Source: Moraxella caviae (lineage in GTDB: Bacteria; Pseudomonadota; Gammaproteobacteria; Pseudomonadales; Moraxellaceae). Taken from it: DNA of 64,000 bases. The position numbers and the translations under genes were made by a program. The stretch covers positions 1 through 64,000 of the forward strand of contig NZ_MUXU01000027.1 in NCBI RefSeq assembly GCF_002014985.1, in the 5' to 3' direction. Under the pieces are notes generated by a model. The model had not been told where the DNA came from. It saw only the letters and a program-made list of their open reading frames with translations, and did no database searches. Of the stretch, positions 46,988 through 57,064 are shown piece after piece (the first letter of the stretch is position 1; every line of letters begins with the position of its first letter).

Positions 46988-47944
46988 ATGTCATCATATA
47001 TGGCTGTCTTTTCAGGCACAGCAAACCCACAGCTTGCGCAAACCGTCGCTGACAATCTGCACATTCCCCTTGGCAAAGCCGACATCACACGTTTTTCTGA
47101 TGGTGAAATCGCCATTGAAATCAAAGAAAACGTGCGTGGCAAAGACGTTTTTATCCTACAACCAACGTGCGTACCAACCAACGACAACCTGATGGAAATC
47201 GTACTGATGGCAGACGCATTGCGCCGCTCTAGCGCAGGGCGTATCACGGCAGTGATTCCGTATTTTGGTTATGCACGCCAAGACCGCCGCCCACGTTCGG
47301 CGCGTGTGCCGATTTCTGCCAAAGTGGTGGCGGATATGCTGTCAATCGCGGGCATTGACCGTGTGATGGTGGTGGATTTGCACGCTGACCAAATCCAAGG
47401 TTTCTTTGATGTGCCAGTAGACAATCTGTACGGCACGCCTGTTTTGCTGCGTGATTTGAAACAAAAAAATTACGAAAACCTAATGGTGGTATCGCCTGAC
47501 GTGGGCGGCGTGGTGCGCGCTCGCGCCATGGCAAAACTTTTGGGCGACGCTGACCTTGCCATCATTGACAAGCGCCGCGCTCGTGCCAACGAATCGCAAG
47601 TCATGCACATCATCGGCGATGTCGCAGGGCGTGAGTGCGTGATTGTAGACGACATCGTGGACACCGCAGGCACGCTGTGTAAAGCCGCCCAAGCCCTAAA
47701 AGACAACGGCGCAAAACGTGTGGTGGGCTACATCACGCACCCAGTGCTGTCTGGCAAGGCGATTGAGACCATCAGCGGCTCTGCGCTTGATGAGCTTGTG
47801 GTTACAGACACCATTCCTTTGTCAGAAGCTGCGAAGGCTTGCCCAAACATTCGCCAAATCACCATCGCACCGATGATTGCTGAAGCGCTGCGCCGTATCA
47901 ACAACGAAGAATCAATCAGTGCCATGTTTGATTATGAAGTGTGA
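46988..47944 (+). CDS. prs: Ribose-phosphate pyrophosphokinase
   Basis: This 318-residue enzyme makes PRPP from ribose-5-phosphate and ATP. RYFSDGE-like [11 protein letters not shown] is at about 35-45, the flexible loop YARQDRR near 97, the metal motif [11 protein letters not shown] near 130-140, and the PRPP-binding [11 protein letters not shown] near 220-230. The start is ATG at 46988, with AGGA nearby. It follows the tRNA-Gln genes and precedes rplY (with putP inserted on the opposite strand between them). Confidence 0.97.
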   Translation: MSSYMAVFSGTANPQLAQTVADNLHIPLGKADITRFSDGEIAIEIKENVRGKDVFILQPTCVPTNDNLMEIVLMADALRRSSAGRITAVIPYFGYARQDRRPRSARVPISAKVVADMLSIAGIDRVMVVDLHADQIQGFFDVPVDNLYGTPVLLRDLKQKNYENLMVVSPDVGGVVRARAMAKLLGDADLAIIDKRRARANESQVMHIIGDVAGRECVIVDDIVDTAGTLCKAAQALKDNGAKRVVGYITHPVLSGKAIETISGSALDELVVTDTIPLSEAAKACPNIRQITIAPMIAEALRRINNEESISAMFDYEV

Positions 47945-47988
47945 TTAAACTTGCTGCTTGCAATGTTTGGCAATGCAAGTTTAGTCAT

Positions 47989-48015
47989 AAAAGCCCGTCT
48001 GCGGACGGGCTTTTT
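47989..48015 (+). terminator. Terminator after prs
   Basis: A perfect stem, AAAAGCCCGTC with GACGGGCTTTT, has a 4-base loop and a T tail. Confidence 0.9.
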
Positions 48016-48089
48016 GTTGGGTTGGTGATTTTTTAGTAGGCGAAATTTAGTGTTTAAAATGGGGTTTGTTGCTTGGAATGTTGGGTTGT

Positions 48090-48117
48090 GCCGTTGCTAA
48101 TTCAACTTACAAATCTA
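48090..48117. repeat. Decayed half-copy of palindromic repeat
   Basis: GTTGGGTTGTGCCGTTGCTAATTCAACTTACAA-like half-element next to the full copy at 48158. Confidence 0.55.
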
Positions 48118-48157
48118 CCAATCAAACCGATTTATGATTTGGGTTCAATGACGATGC

Positions 48158-48245
48158 GTAAGTTGGGTTGAGCGCAGTGAAAACCCAACATGGGTTTAAA
48201 TTCCGTTCCAAAATGTTGGGTTACGCTGTCGCTAACCCAACTTAC
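48158..48245. repeat. Complete palindromic double-hairpin repeat
   Basis: This 88-bp copy runs from GTAAGTTGGGTT to AACCCAACTTAC. The right hairpin GTTGGGTTACGCTGTCGC is identical to that of the 35952 copy. It lies between prs and putP, which converge. Confidence 0.87.
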
Positions 48246-48369
48246 AAACCATGCGAAAAACGCTTACAAACCGCACAAACAACACGCCTACAAATCATTC
48301 ATCAAATCGGACGGTAGCTCAAACCAAACCCACAAAACCCAACATTTAACCCCAGTACAAACCCAAAAA

Positions 48370-48400
48370 AAATACCGCCAGCATTGCCAGCGGTATTTTT
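48370..48400. terminator. Bidirectional terminator downstream of putP
   Basis: AAATACCGC pairs with GCGGTATTT around an 11-base loop; A and T runs flank both sides. Confidence 0.82.
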
Positions 48401-48415
48401 ATGCGTGCGATGAAA

Positions 48416-49915
48416 TCAGCCTTTTAGGCCACGTTCCATCATCTCAAATTTCTCCGTGATTTCACGGCTTGGCGGTGCGGTCATTAGGCTTACCACCACC
48501 GTGGCGATTGCACTAAAGGCAAAGCCCGGCAGGATTGAGTAGATGGCGTCGTTGGCTGGCTGTCCGCCAATCTCAATGCCGCCATACACCCACACAATCA
48601 CCGTCAAAGCACCGACAATCATGCCAGCTAATGCGCCGTGGCGGTTCATGCGTTTCCACATTAGGCTAAACAGCACCAGCGGGCCGAACGCCGCGCCAAA
48701 GCCTGCCCAAGCGTGCGATACCATTTTTAGTACCGAGCTGTTTGAGTCTGAAGCCATGATGATTGCCACCAAAGCCACGGCAACCACCGAGATACGACCC
48801 ACCAAAACTTGGCGTGCTTCTGATGCTTCTTTGTCCAAAAACAGCTTGTACACATCACGAGTCAGCGAGCTTGACACCACCAAAAGCTGGCTTGAGATGG
48901 TACTCATGATTGCCGCCAAAATCGCAGCCAATAGGAAGCCAGAAATCAGCGGGTGGAACAAAAGCTGTGAGAACACTAGGAAAATGGTCTCAGGGTCGGC
49001 AAGTTCCATGTTGTGATTTTTGATGTAAGCGACGCCAGACAGACCCACCATCAGCGCACCAATTAAACTTAGAATCATCCAGCCCATGCCAATGCCGCAC
49101 GCCACAGGCACGTCTTTGACTGAGCGAATCGCCATAAAGCGCACGATGATGTGCGGCTGACCAAAGTAACCAAGACCCCACGCCGCCAAAGATATTGCGC
49201 CCATGACGGTAACGCCGCTCATGATGTTAAACAGCTCAGGATTCACAGAGCTTGCCACTGCCACGCCAGCAGACAAACCGCCCACATCGCTAAACGCCAC
49301 AATCGGCACCAGCAGCATGGCAACCAGCATAATCACGCCTTGCACAAAGTCGGTCAAAGACACCGCCAAAAAGCCGCCAAACAGCGTATACGCCACGACA
49401 ACGCCTGCCGTTACCCACAAGCCAATGTCATAAGACATATTCAGCGAGCTTTCAAACAGCTTGCCGCCGCCTACCAAACTTGCCGCGGTGTACACGGTAA
49501 AGAATACAATCACCACCACAGCCGACATGATGCGCAGCATATGCGAGCGGTCGTCAAAGCGGTTGGCGAAAAAGTCTGGCAGGGTGATGGCGTTATTCGC
49601 CACTTCGGTATAAACACGCAAACGTGGCGCAACGAGCAGGTAATTGGCGAAAGCGCCAAGCGTCAGACCGCCTGCAATCCACAGGCTGACAATGCCAGAC
49701 GCATACATATAACCCGGCAAGCCCAAAAGCAGCCAGCCAGACATATCAGACGCACCTGCCGACAGCGCAGCCACCGCAGGGCTTAGGTTACGACCGCCCA
49801 GCATATAGCCTTCTACGTCATTTTTTTGCTTATAATAGGCGTACACGCCGATGGCAATCATGCCGATAAAATAAATGGCGAGCGAAATCCACACGCCAAA
49901 AGCCACTCCATTCAT
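48416..49915 (-). CDS. putP: Sodium/proline symporter
   Basis: This 499-residue inner-membrane protein has about 13 hydrophobic helices and belongs to the sodium:solute symporter family. The N-terminal ISLAIYFIGMIAIG and GGRNLSPAVAALSAGASDMSGW (about 41-62) match the PutP sodium and proline region. Length equals E. coli PutP (502). The start has AAGGAG. No putA is adjacent. Its insertion interrupts the usual prs-rplY adjacency. Confidence 0.92.
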   Translation of the reverse strand: MNGVAFGVWISLAIYFIGMIAIGVYAYYKQKNDVEGYMLGGRNLSPAVAALSAGASDMSGWLLLGLPGYMYASGIVSLWIAGGLTLGAFANYLLVAPRLRVYTEVANNAITLPDFFANRFDDRSHMLRIMSAVVVIVFFTVYTAASLVGGGKLFESSLNMSYDIGLWVTAGVVVAYTLFGGFLAVSLTDFVQGVIMLVAMLLVPIVAFSDVGGLSAGVAVASSVNPELFNIMSGVTVMGAISLAAWGLGYFGQPHIIVRFMAIRSVKDVPVACGIGMGWMILSLIGALMVGLSGVAYIKNHNMELADPETIFLVFSQLLFHPLISGFLLAAILAAIMSTISSQLLVVSSSLTRDVYKLFLDKEASEARQVLVGRISVVAVALVAIIMASDSNSSVLKMVSHAWAGFGAAFGPLVLFSLMWKRMNRHGALAGMIVGALTVIVWVYGGIEIGGQPANDAIYSILPGFAFSAIATVVVSLMTAPPSREITEKFEMMERGLKG

Positions 49916-50353
49916 GGCTCACTCCTTTTTCATGCGTTGGCAAAACTTGCAATGCTCAATTCCACAAGGCTTTTACGCAAGCCATTTTCGCCAACTTTTT
50001 GGTAAATTTCGGTAAAAATTTGTCATTAAAAAGTGCTATTTGTCATGAAACATACAAATAAAATGTAGAAAATATACACACTTTCGTACGATATTATAAC
50101 AAATCAGCAAAATTTGTACTATCTTTTTTCACAAATTATCAAGAATTACTCTCAATTATGGTGAAAAATCTTGTAAATTTTTATAAAAATTATCCAAATT
50201 GATGAAATTTTACTTGGTAAATCAGCAAAAATTGGCTATAATATTGCGCTAATTTGCCGAGCGAAACCAAATCGTGCGCCAAGCACGAACGGCATTTTTG
50301 AGCAAGCTGGTCGCAAGTTTGCTCCCCTTGACATCACAATTTAAGGAATTGTC
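49916..50353. other. AT-rich divergent region between putP and rplY
   Basis: This is one of the most AT-rich stretches, with TTATAACAAAT, AAATTATC and similar words. It holds the rplY promoter (below) and presumably that of putP. No gene is seen. Confidence 0.55.
50214..50242 (+). promoter_or_regulatory. rplY promoter
   Basis: TTGGTA and a perfect TATAAT are separated by 17 bp, about 112 bp before the ATG. The leader contains GTGCGCCAAGCAC-type inverted sequence near 50273-50288, a possible autoregulatory site. Confidence 0.6.
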
Positions 50354-50977
50354 ATGAGCTACACTCTAACTACGGTAGCACGTCCTACCGAGCAGCAGGG
50401 CAAAGGTGCGAGCCGCCGCCTGCGTAAAGAAAACCTAGTGCCTGCTATCGTTTACGGTGGCGACGCTGAGCCAGTATCTGTTTGCGTTAAGAAAAACGAG
50501 CTGGTAAAAGCACTGGAAGATGACGCGTTTTTCTCAAGCGTAACCACGCTTGCTTTGGACGGTGAGAACCACGAAGTTGTGGTAAAAGCCCTACAACGCC
50601 ACCCATCAAAAGGCTTCCCGCTACACGTTGACTTCCAACGCATCGTACGCGGTCAAGTGATGAACTTCCATGTGCCTGTACACCTGGTGAACGTTGAGAA
50701 ATCTGCTGGCAAAAAAGCAGGCGGTATCCTATCTACTTTGGTGAACGACATTGAAGTATCGTGCATGCCACGCCACTTGCCAGAAGCGATCGAAGTGGAC
50801 GTATCTGCACTAGAAATCGGTGAATCAATCCACCTAAAAGACGTGAAACTACCAAGCGATGTAACTTTGGTTATCCACGAAGAATCTGACGCAGAGCGCG
50901 TAATCGCTACCATGCAAGCGCCAAGCGTTGAGCCTGCTGCTGAAGAAGCTGCTACTGAAGAAAAAGGCGAAGAATAA
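50354..50977 (+). CDS. rplY: 50S ribosomal protein L25, CTC/TL5 form
   Basis: This 207-residue protein binds 5S rRNA. The N-terminal L25 domain has GKGASRRLRKENLVPAIVYG at about 17-36. A C-terminal CTC-type beta domain (about 100-190) and an acidic Glu/Ala tail follow. Length fits the two-domain form of Pseudomonas rather than the short E. coli form (94). A TAAGGAATTGTC leader gives a good ribosome-binding site. Strong codon bias is visible. Confidence 0.96.
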   Translation: MSYTLTTVARPTEQQGKGASRRLRKENLVPAIVYGGDAEPVSVCVKKNELVKALEDDAFFSSVTTLALDGENHEVVVKALQRHPSKGFPLHVDFQRIVRGQVMNFHVPVHLVNVEKSAGKKAGGILSTLVNDIEVSCMPRHLPEAIEVDVSALEIGESIHLKDVKLPSDVTLVIHEESDAERVIATMQAPSVEPAAEEAATEEKGEE

Positions 50978-51013
50978 GTCTGAGTGCGTATTTACGCAAA
51001 CAGCTTTCAGCCT

Positions 51014-51044
51014 AAAAAACCCAGCGTTATTGCTGGGTTTTTCT
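51014..51044 (+). terminator. Terminator after rplY
   Basis: AAAAAACCCAGC pairs with GCTGGGTTTTT around a loop of about 6 bases. Confidence 0.88.
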
Positions 51045-51098
51045 TTTGGTGCTTGTTTTAAAATGAAAGTCAATCAGCTTATCGGCTGGTTTGGTTTT

Positions 51099-52502
51099 TT
51101 AAATCACTTTAGAAAAGCGGTTGGCGTGTTTTTTGCCCAGATATTCATCAAAAACCATCGCCACGCTGCGCCCTAAAATGCGTCCTTTTGGCAAAATGCG
51201 CACGCCTGTGTCGCTGATTGCTACCAAGCCGTCCGCTTGTAAATCGCCAAGCTGCGCCAACTCATCGGCAAAATAAGTAGGCGTATCAATGCCAAATTTG
51301 GCGCTCACATCGGCAAAATCTAAATAATCATGGCACAATAAATTCATGATGACATAGCGGCGCAGTGCGTCTTTTGGGTCGGCGGCGATGTGCTTGACGG
51401 CGGTGAGTTTGCCGTCTTGTACCATTTGCGTGTAGGTTTTAAGTTTGGTGTGGTTTTGCAGGATATGGCGGCCGATTTGGCTGATTGCCGATACGCCAAA
51501 GCCCAGCAAATCGCACTCGCCAAGCGTGGCATAGCCTTGAAAATTGCGGTGCAGCTCGCCATTTCGTTGGGCGATTGCCATTTCATCGTCAGGCTTGGCA
51601 AAATGGTCAATGCCGATGTATTGATAGCCTGCTTGGGTTAGGGCGTTGATGGTGTCGCCAAACATGGTGAGCTTGTCGGCAGGTGATGGCAAATCGGCTT
51701 CGTTGATGCGTTTTTGGGCGTAAAAACGCTCAGGCAAATGCGCATAATTAAACACCGATAGGCGATCAGGCGCAATGTCAATCACGCGCGTCACCGTATT
51801 TGCCATGCTCGCCACCGTCTGATGTGGCAAGCCATAAATCAAATCAATATTGATGGAGCGAAAGCCTAAGCGTCTGGCTTCTGCCATCACCGCACGCACC
51901 AAAGATTCTGGCTGCACACGATTTACCGCGATTTGTACCTTTTCTTCAAGGTCTTGCACGCCAAAACTTAGGCGATTAAAACCAAGTCCACGCAGTACTT
52001 CCAGCGTGGTTTCACGCAATTCTCGTGGGTCAATCTCAATGGAAAAATCGCCATCGTCCGCAAAGCGAAACTGCGTTTGTAAAAATTCCCACAGGCGCAC
52101 AAGCTCATCATCGGTCAAAAAGGTGGGCGTGCCACCGCCAAAATGCACTTGCTTAACCAGCGGATTGCCCTGAAGCAGCGAAGCCTTGTGGCGAATTTCA
52201 GCAAATAAATGCTCCAGATAATCGCCAGAATCGCTGTTCTTTTTGGTGATGATTTTATTGCAGCCGCAGTAGTAGCACAGATGGCGGCAAAACGGAATGT
52301 GAAAATACAGCGACAGCGGCACGTCCACATCACGACTGGCAAGCACGTCTGCTTCCACGCCTTCTGCGATGGGCGCAAATTCAAGCGCGGTGGGGTAGGA
52401 CGTGTAACGTGGGCCTTGGCGGTTGTATTTTTGGATTAAGGTTTCATCAAAGCTGACACCGCTAAAATGCAGCGGTTCTGGGTTGGCATAAGGATTGTGC
52501 AT
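51099..52502 (-). CDS. hemN: Oxygen-independent coproporphyrinogen III oxidase
   Basis: This radical SAM enzyme (467 residues from the ATG at 52502; a TTG at 52541 gives 480) converts coproporphyrinogen III to protoporphyrinogen IX without oxygen. It has the cluster motif CRHLCYYCGC at about 69-78, and the FGGGTPTFL motif near 113. The N-terminal YNRQGPRYTSYPTALEF matches E. coli HemN. Together with hemA it covers the start and a late step of haem synthesis. Confidence 0.93.
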   Translation of the reverse strand: MHNPYANPEPLHFSGVSFDETLIQKYNRQGPRYTSYPTALEFAPIAEGVEADVLASRDVDVPLSLYFHIPFCRHLCYYCGCNKIITKKNSDSGDYLEHLFAEIRHKASLLQGNPLVKQVHFGGGTPTFLTDDELVRLWEFLQTQFRFADDGDFSIEIDPRELRETTLEVLRGLGFNRLSFGVQDLEEKVQIAVNRVQPESLVRAVMAEARRLGFRSINIDLIYGLPHQTVASMANTVTRVIDIAPDRLSVFNYAHLPERFYAQKRINEADLPSPADKLTMFGDTINALTQAGYQYIGIDHFAKPDDEMAIAQRNGELHRNFQGYATLGECDLLGFGVSAISQIGRHILQNHTKLKTYTQMVQDGKLTAVKHIAADPKDALRRYVIMNLLCHDYLDFADVSAKFGIDTPTYFADELAQLGDLQADGLVAISDTGVRILPKGRILGRSVAMVFDEYLGKKHANRFSKVI

Positions 52503-52781
52503 AAAAATCTCGGCTGGCGTAAGTTTGTGTTGAGCCGTCAAGCAACTGCGCTAAATGTTGTTGTTTTAAAAATGTATTTATTATGAATGTTTATTCAAAC
52601 GGCTTCATTATACCGTTTTTTGTACTGATTTTTCAACAAAATGCCTTTGGGTAAAATGCCGTTTTTAACAACTTTTAATAAAATGACAAGCTGGACTAAG
52701 CGTGGCATTTGTTGGTGTTTGGTGAAATTTGTAGGCAAGCTTAGATGGTAAAGATTGGGCAAAAGTGCTAAGCCGCCAAAT

Positions 52782-53411
52782 TTATTTGCCACGTTTTTTT
52801 AGGCTGGCAAAAATGCCTTCGTGGGCGATTTTTGGCACTTTTAAGGTCATGGTGTTTGACAAGATGTCGTGCGCGGCAAATCCACGCGCATTGAACCAGC
52901 ACACTGCGTAATTACACAGCAAGCCCAAAAATGCGCTGCCCACCGCCGCCAAGCGTCCGCCATAAACGAGTGTGCCGATGATGGCGCACAGCATGGGCAA
53001 AAGGCAGGCGTAAATGATGCGCACAAAGCTGGCACGCCAGTCCAAAAGCTGCCCATCGGTGGTAACGGTTTTTAGTCGCCACGTTTGCATGCCGAGTGTT
53101 TGCCCAGTTTTGCGCCAAAAAACGCCATAAAATCCCACGAGCGTCAGCACCGCCATCGGTGTCATCACGCCATTTTGATACCAAGCGGGCAAGGTTTGAG
53201 CGTCCGCAGCCGCCGTGCCTGTGTCCATCAGCAGCTGCGTGCCAATCACCGTCAGCACAAGGCTGGTCAAAAACAGCATGGATAAAATCAGCATGCCATC
53301 GTACAAAAGCGCCGCCAAGCGCACCAAAGGTTTGGCGATTTTTACTTCATCATCAAGATGGGCGGCTGGCTGGGTGTGAGCGGTGCTGGATTTTTTGGTT
53401 TGGCGGGTCAT
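52782..53411 (-). CDS. RDD-family membrane protein
   Basis: From the ATG at 53411 the protein has 209 residues. A Lys/Thr/Gln-rich head is followed by the RDD domain with three to four hydrophobic segments, including VRLAALLYDGMLILS with the Arg and Asp that name the family. The frame to 53480 would add 23 residues without homology. Function unknown; RDD proteins are linked to transport or envelope roles. Confidence 0.82.
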   Translation of the reverse strand: MTRQTKKSSTAHTQPAAHLDDEVKIAKPLVRLAALLYDGMLILSMLFLTSLVLTVIGTQLLMDTGTAAADAQTLPAWYQNGVMTPMAVLTLVGFYGVFWRKTGQTLGMQTWRLKTVTTDGQLLDWRASFVRIIYACLLPMLCAIIGTLVYGGRLAAVGSAFLGLLCNYAVCWFNARGFAAHDILSNTMTLKVPKIAHEGIFASLKKRGK

Positions 53412-53647
53412 GGCGTTCGTTTGGTTCGTGGGCTGATTACTAAAATAAGCTGGCTGATTAAAGCTGCTATTGTAGCACATTGTGGGTGTGGTTTTTAAGG
53501 GGTAGTTGGGGTAAGTTGGTGCGCAGCTCGTTCTGGTGAAAATATGTGGTGAAAATGTGTGGAAAGTTAGCGTGATGAGTGAAACTTACACAAGAAAAGC
53601 TGCGTAACAAAAAACCACCAACTTAAAAGCTGGTGGTTTTCATAATG

Positions 53648-53724
53648 TGGCGCGCCCGGAGAGATTCGAACTCCCGACCCCTTAGTTCGTAGCCAAGTGC
53701 TCTATCCAACTGAGCTACGGGCGC
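53648..53724 (-). tRNA. tRNA-Arg(ACG)
   Basis: A 77-nt gene with acceptor GCGCCCG and CGGGCGC, encoded CCA, and T arm GGGAGTTCGAATCTC. The anticodon loop is CTACGAA, anticodon ACG. Confidence 0.93.
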
Positions 53725-53831
53725 TTAATCAACTTAACTTAGTGTTCAGCGTTGATGGTGCGACATTATAGCAGTTAATTTTATAATGTCAAGCACTTTT
53801 TTCATTTATTTTTCAATTTTTAGAAAATAAA

Positions 53832-53921
53832 TGGCGGTGACGGAGGGATTCGAACCCTCGATACAGTTTCCCGTATGCATCCTTAGCAGGGATGTGGTTT
53901 CAGCCACTCACCCACGTCACC
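53832..53921 (-). tRNA. tRNA-Ser(GCT)
   Basis: A 90-nt class II tRNA with a long variable arm (GCATACGGGAAACTGTATC). The acceptor is GGTGACG with CGTCACC and the encoded CCA is present. The anticodon loop CTGCTAA gives GCT. Confidence 0.93.
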
Positions 53922-54106
53922 GTTTTGCTGTACAATCAGTACGTTGTGGGCGGTAATTATAACAAAAATTCTCAAGATTGCAAGCAAAATTTTGCAAATA
54001 TTGGCAAATTTTTCACTTTTTTGATGAATTTTCCCATAAAATAAAAAGCCGATGGCGGTACGTGCGAAAACTTGCTATGATAATTGGGTGAATTTGCCAA
54101 GAATAA

Positions 54107-54928
<822 letters not shown>

Positions 54929-55055
54929 TGGTGGGTTTGGCTTAAAAATTGATTGAAAATTTACTTTTAAACTTGCTTTAAAACTTGCCCCAAATTTCAC
55001 CAAAAACTAAAACTTACCCAAGTCTTTACCAAAAACTTGTCAAAACTTCATCAAA

Positions 55056-55091
55056 AAAACACCGCCTAACGTATCAGTCAGGCGGTGTTTT
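55056..55091. terminator. Bidirectional terminator between thiD and ettA
   Basis: A perfect 11-bp stem, AAACACCGCCT with AGGCGGTGTTT, with A and T runs at both sides. Confidence 0.88.
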
Positions 55092-55112
55092 AGCTTTAAG
55101 AAGTTTGGTTGA

Positions 55113-56774
55113 TTAACCACCAATCTTCTTATATTTCATACGCTTAGGCGTGGCATCTGCGCCCAATTTTTCTTTACGCCATTTTTCGTATTCGGTGTAG
55201 TTGCCATCAAAAAATTCAGGCTCATCGTTTTCAAACGATAAAATGTGCGTACAAATACGATCCAAGAACCAGCGGTCATGGCTCACCACCAGCACCGTGC
55301 CGGGGAACACTTGCACCGCGTCTTCTAGCGCACGCAAGGTTTCTACGTCAAGGTCGTTTGATGGTTCGTCAAGCAAAATAACGTTCGCCCCTTGTTTTAG
55401 GGTTTTGGCAAGTTGCAGGCGATTGCGTTCACCGCCTGACAGCTGACCCACACGTTTTTGTTGGTCTTGACCTTTAAAGTTAAAGCGTCCGATGTACGCG
55501 CGGCTTGGCGTGGTGTATTCGCCCACGGTAATCATATCAAGACCGTCAGAGACTTCTTCCCACACGGTTTTGTTGTCGTCAAGCTCATCACGCACCTGCC
55601 CAACGTAGGCAACCTTCACGCTTTCGCCCACTTCCACCGAGCCAGTGTCAGGCTTGTCCTTGCCAGTAATCATGTTAAACAGCGTGGTTTTACCTGCGCC
55701 ATTTGGCCCCACAATGCCGACAATCGCCATCGGTGGCACGGTGAATGATAGGTTTTCATACAGCAGACGGTCGCCAAAGGACTTAGAAATGCCATTGACT
55801 TCAATCACCTTATTACCAAGGCGTGGCCCCGGTGGAATGTAGATTTCTGCCGTTTCGTTGCGTTGCTGGAACTCACGCGAGTTCATTTCTTCAAAGCGCT
55901 CTAGGCGAGATTTGGATTTGGCTTGCTGACCTTTTTGGTTTTTGCGCACCCATTCCAATTCTTGCTTCAACGCCTTGGCAAAGGCTTCTTCTTGTTTTTG
56001 TTCTTGCTCTAGGCGTTTATTTTTTTGCTCAAGCCATTCGGTGTAGTTGCCCTTATAAGGGTAGCCATAGCCACGGTCAAGCTCCAAAATCCACTCAGCG
56101 ACATTGTCAAGGAAATAGCGGTCGTGGGTAATCGCCACAATCGTGCCAGTGTAATCTTTCAAGAAACGCTCTAGCCACGCCACCGATTCTGCGTCCAAGT
56201 GGTTGGTCGGTTCGTCAAGCAGCAGCATATCAGGCTTAGAAAGCAGCAAACGGCACAGGGCAACACGGCGTTTTTCACCGCCAGACAGCTTAGATACGTC
56301 TGCGTCCCAAGGTGGCAAGCGCAGTGCGTCTGCGGCTTTTTCAAGTGTGGTGTTTAGGTTGTGTGCGTCCCACGCTTGAATGATGTCTTCCATTTTGCCT
56401 TGTTCGGCAGCAAGTTTGTCAAAATCTGCGTCAGGCTCTGCGTATTCGGCATAGATTTGGTTTAGGCGCTCAAGTGCGTCAAGGGCTTCACGCACGCCGT
56501 CTTCCACGTTGCCACGCACGTCTTTGGTAGGATCAAGCTGCGGTTCTTGGGGCAAATAGCCAACTTTAATGCCAGTTTGCGCGCGCGCTTCACCGCTATA
56601 ATCGGTGTCTACGCCTGCCATGATGCGCAGCAAAGTAGATTTACCTGCACCGTTTAGACCCAGCACGCCGATTTTTGCACCCGGGAAAAACGATAGGTTG
56701 ATGTTTTTTAGAATTTCGCGCTTGGGCGGAACAAGTTTTGACACATTGTTCATGGTGTAGATGTATTGGGCCAT
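55113..56774 (-). CDS. ettA: Energy-dependent translational throttle protein EttA
   Basis: This 553-residue ABC-F protein acts on the ribosomal E site. Two ATPase domains are intact: LNGAGKST near 40, LSGGEKRRVALCR near 162, and DEPTNHLDAES near 186; then PNGAGKTT near 359, LSGGERNRLQLA near 439 and DEPSNDLDVE near 463. The arm region typical of EttA lies between about 95 and 140. Length equals E. coli EttA (555). Confidence 0.95.
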   Translation of the reverse strand: MAQYIYTMNNVSKLVPPKREILKNINLSFFPGAKIGVLGLNGAGKSTLLRIMAGVDTDYSGEARAQTGIKVGYLPQEPQLDPTKDVRGNVEDGVREALDALERLNQIYAEYAEPDADFDKLAAEQGKMEDIIQAWDAHNLNTTLEKAADALRLPPWDADVSKLSGGEKRRVALCRLLLSKPDMLLLDEPTNHLDAESVAWLERFLKDYTGTIVAITHDRYFLDNVAEWILELDRGYGYPYKGNYTEWLEQKNKRLEQEQKQEEAFAKALKQELEWVRKNQKGQQAKSKSRLERFEEMNSREFQQRNETAEIYIPPGPRLGNKVIEVNGISKSFGDRLLYENLSFTVPPMAIVGIVGPNGAGKTTLFNMITGKDKPDTGSVEVGESVKVAYVGQVRDELDDNKTVWEEVSDGLDMITVGEYTTPSRAYIGRFNFKGQDQQKRVGQLSGGERNRLQLAKTLKQGANVILLDEPSNDLDVETLRALEDAVQVFPGTVLVVSHDRWFLDRICTHILSFENDEPEFFDGNYTEYEKWRKEKLGADATPKRMKYKKIGG

Positions 56775-57064
56775 GAATTTTCCTATTGACAGCTCATTAA
56801 ATTAAAAATGATGTAAAGATTGTGCCTATTATAAGCCAAAAGACAAGGATTTGGTATCTTTGATTTGCGTTGTGTGGATTTGGGGTTGGGTTGGTGCTTG
56901 GTGGTTGATTTATGCGCTGAGCGTGGCAATCATTAAAAAGATAAAAATGTTGCCAAAAAGATAAAAAGCTCTGCGCAATTAACTGGTGGGCGAATTGATG
57001 ATTTTATTCGCCCAGTTTTTTAATTTTATGAAACCTGCTCCAATTCACCTCAGTACTTCTAAAT

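Noticed and set aside
49151..49786. 211-residue plus-strand frame within putP
   Set aside because: It is the reverse-strand shadow of putP, His/Arg/Gln-rich and without gene-like features.
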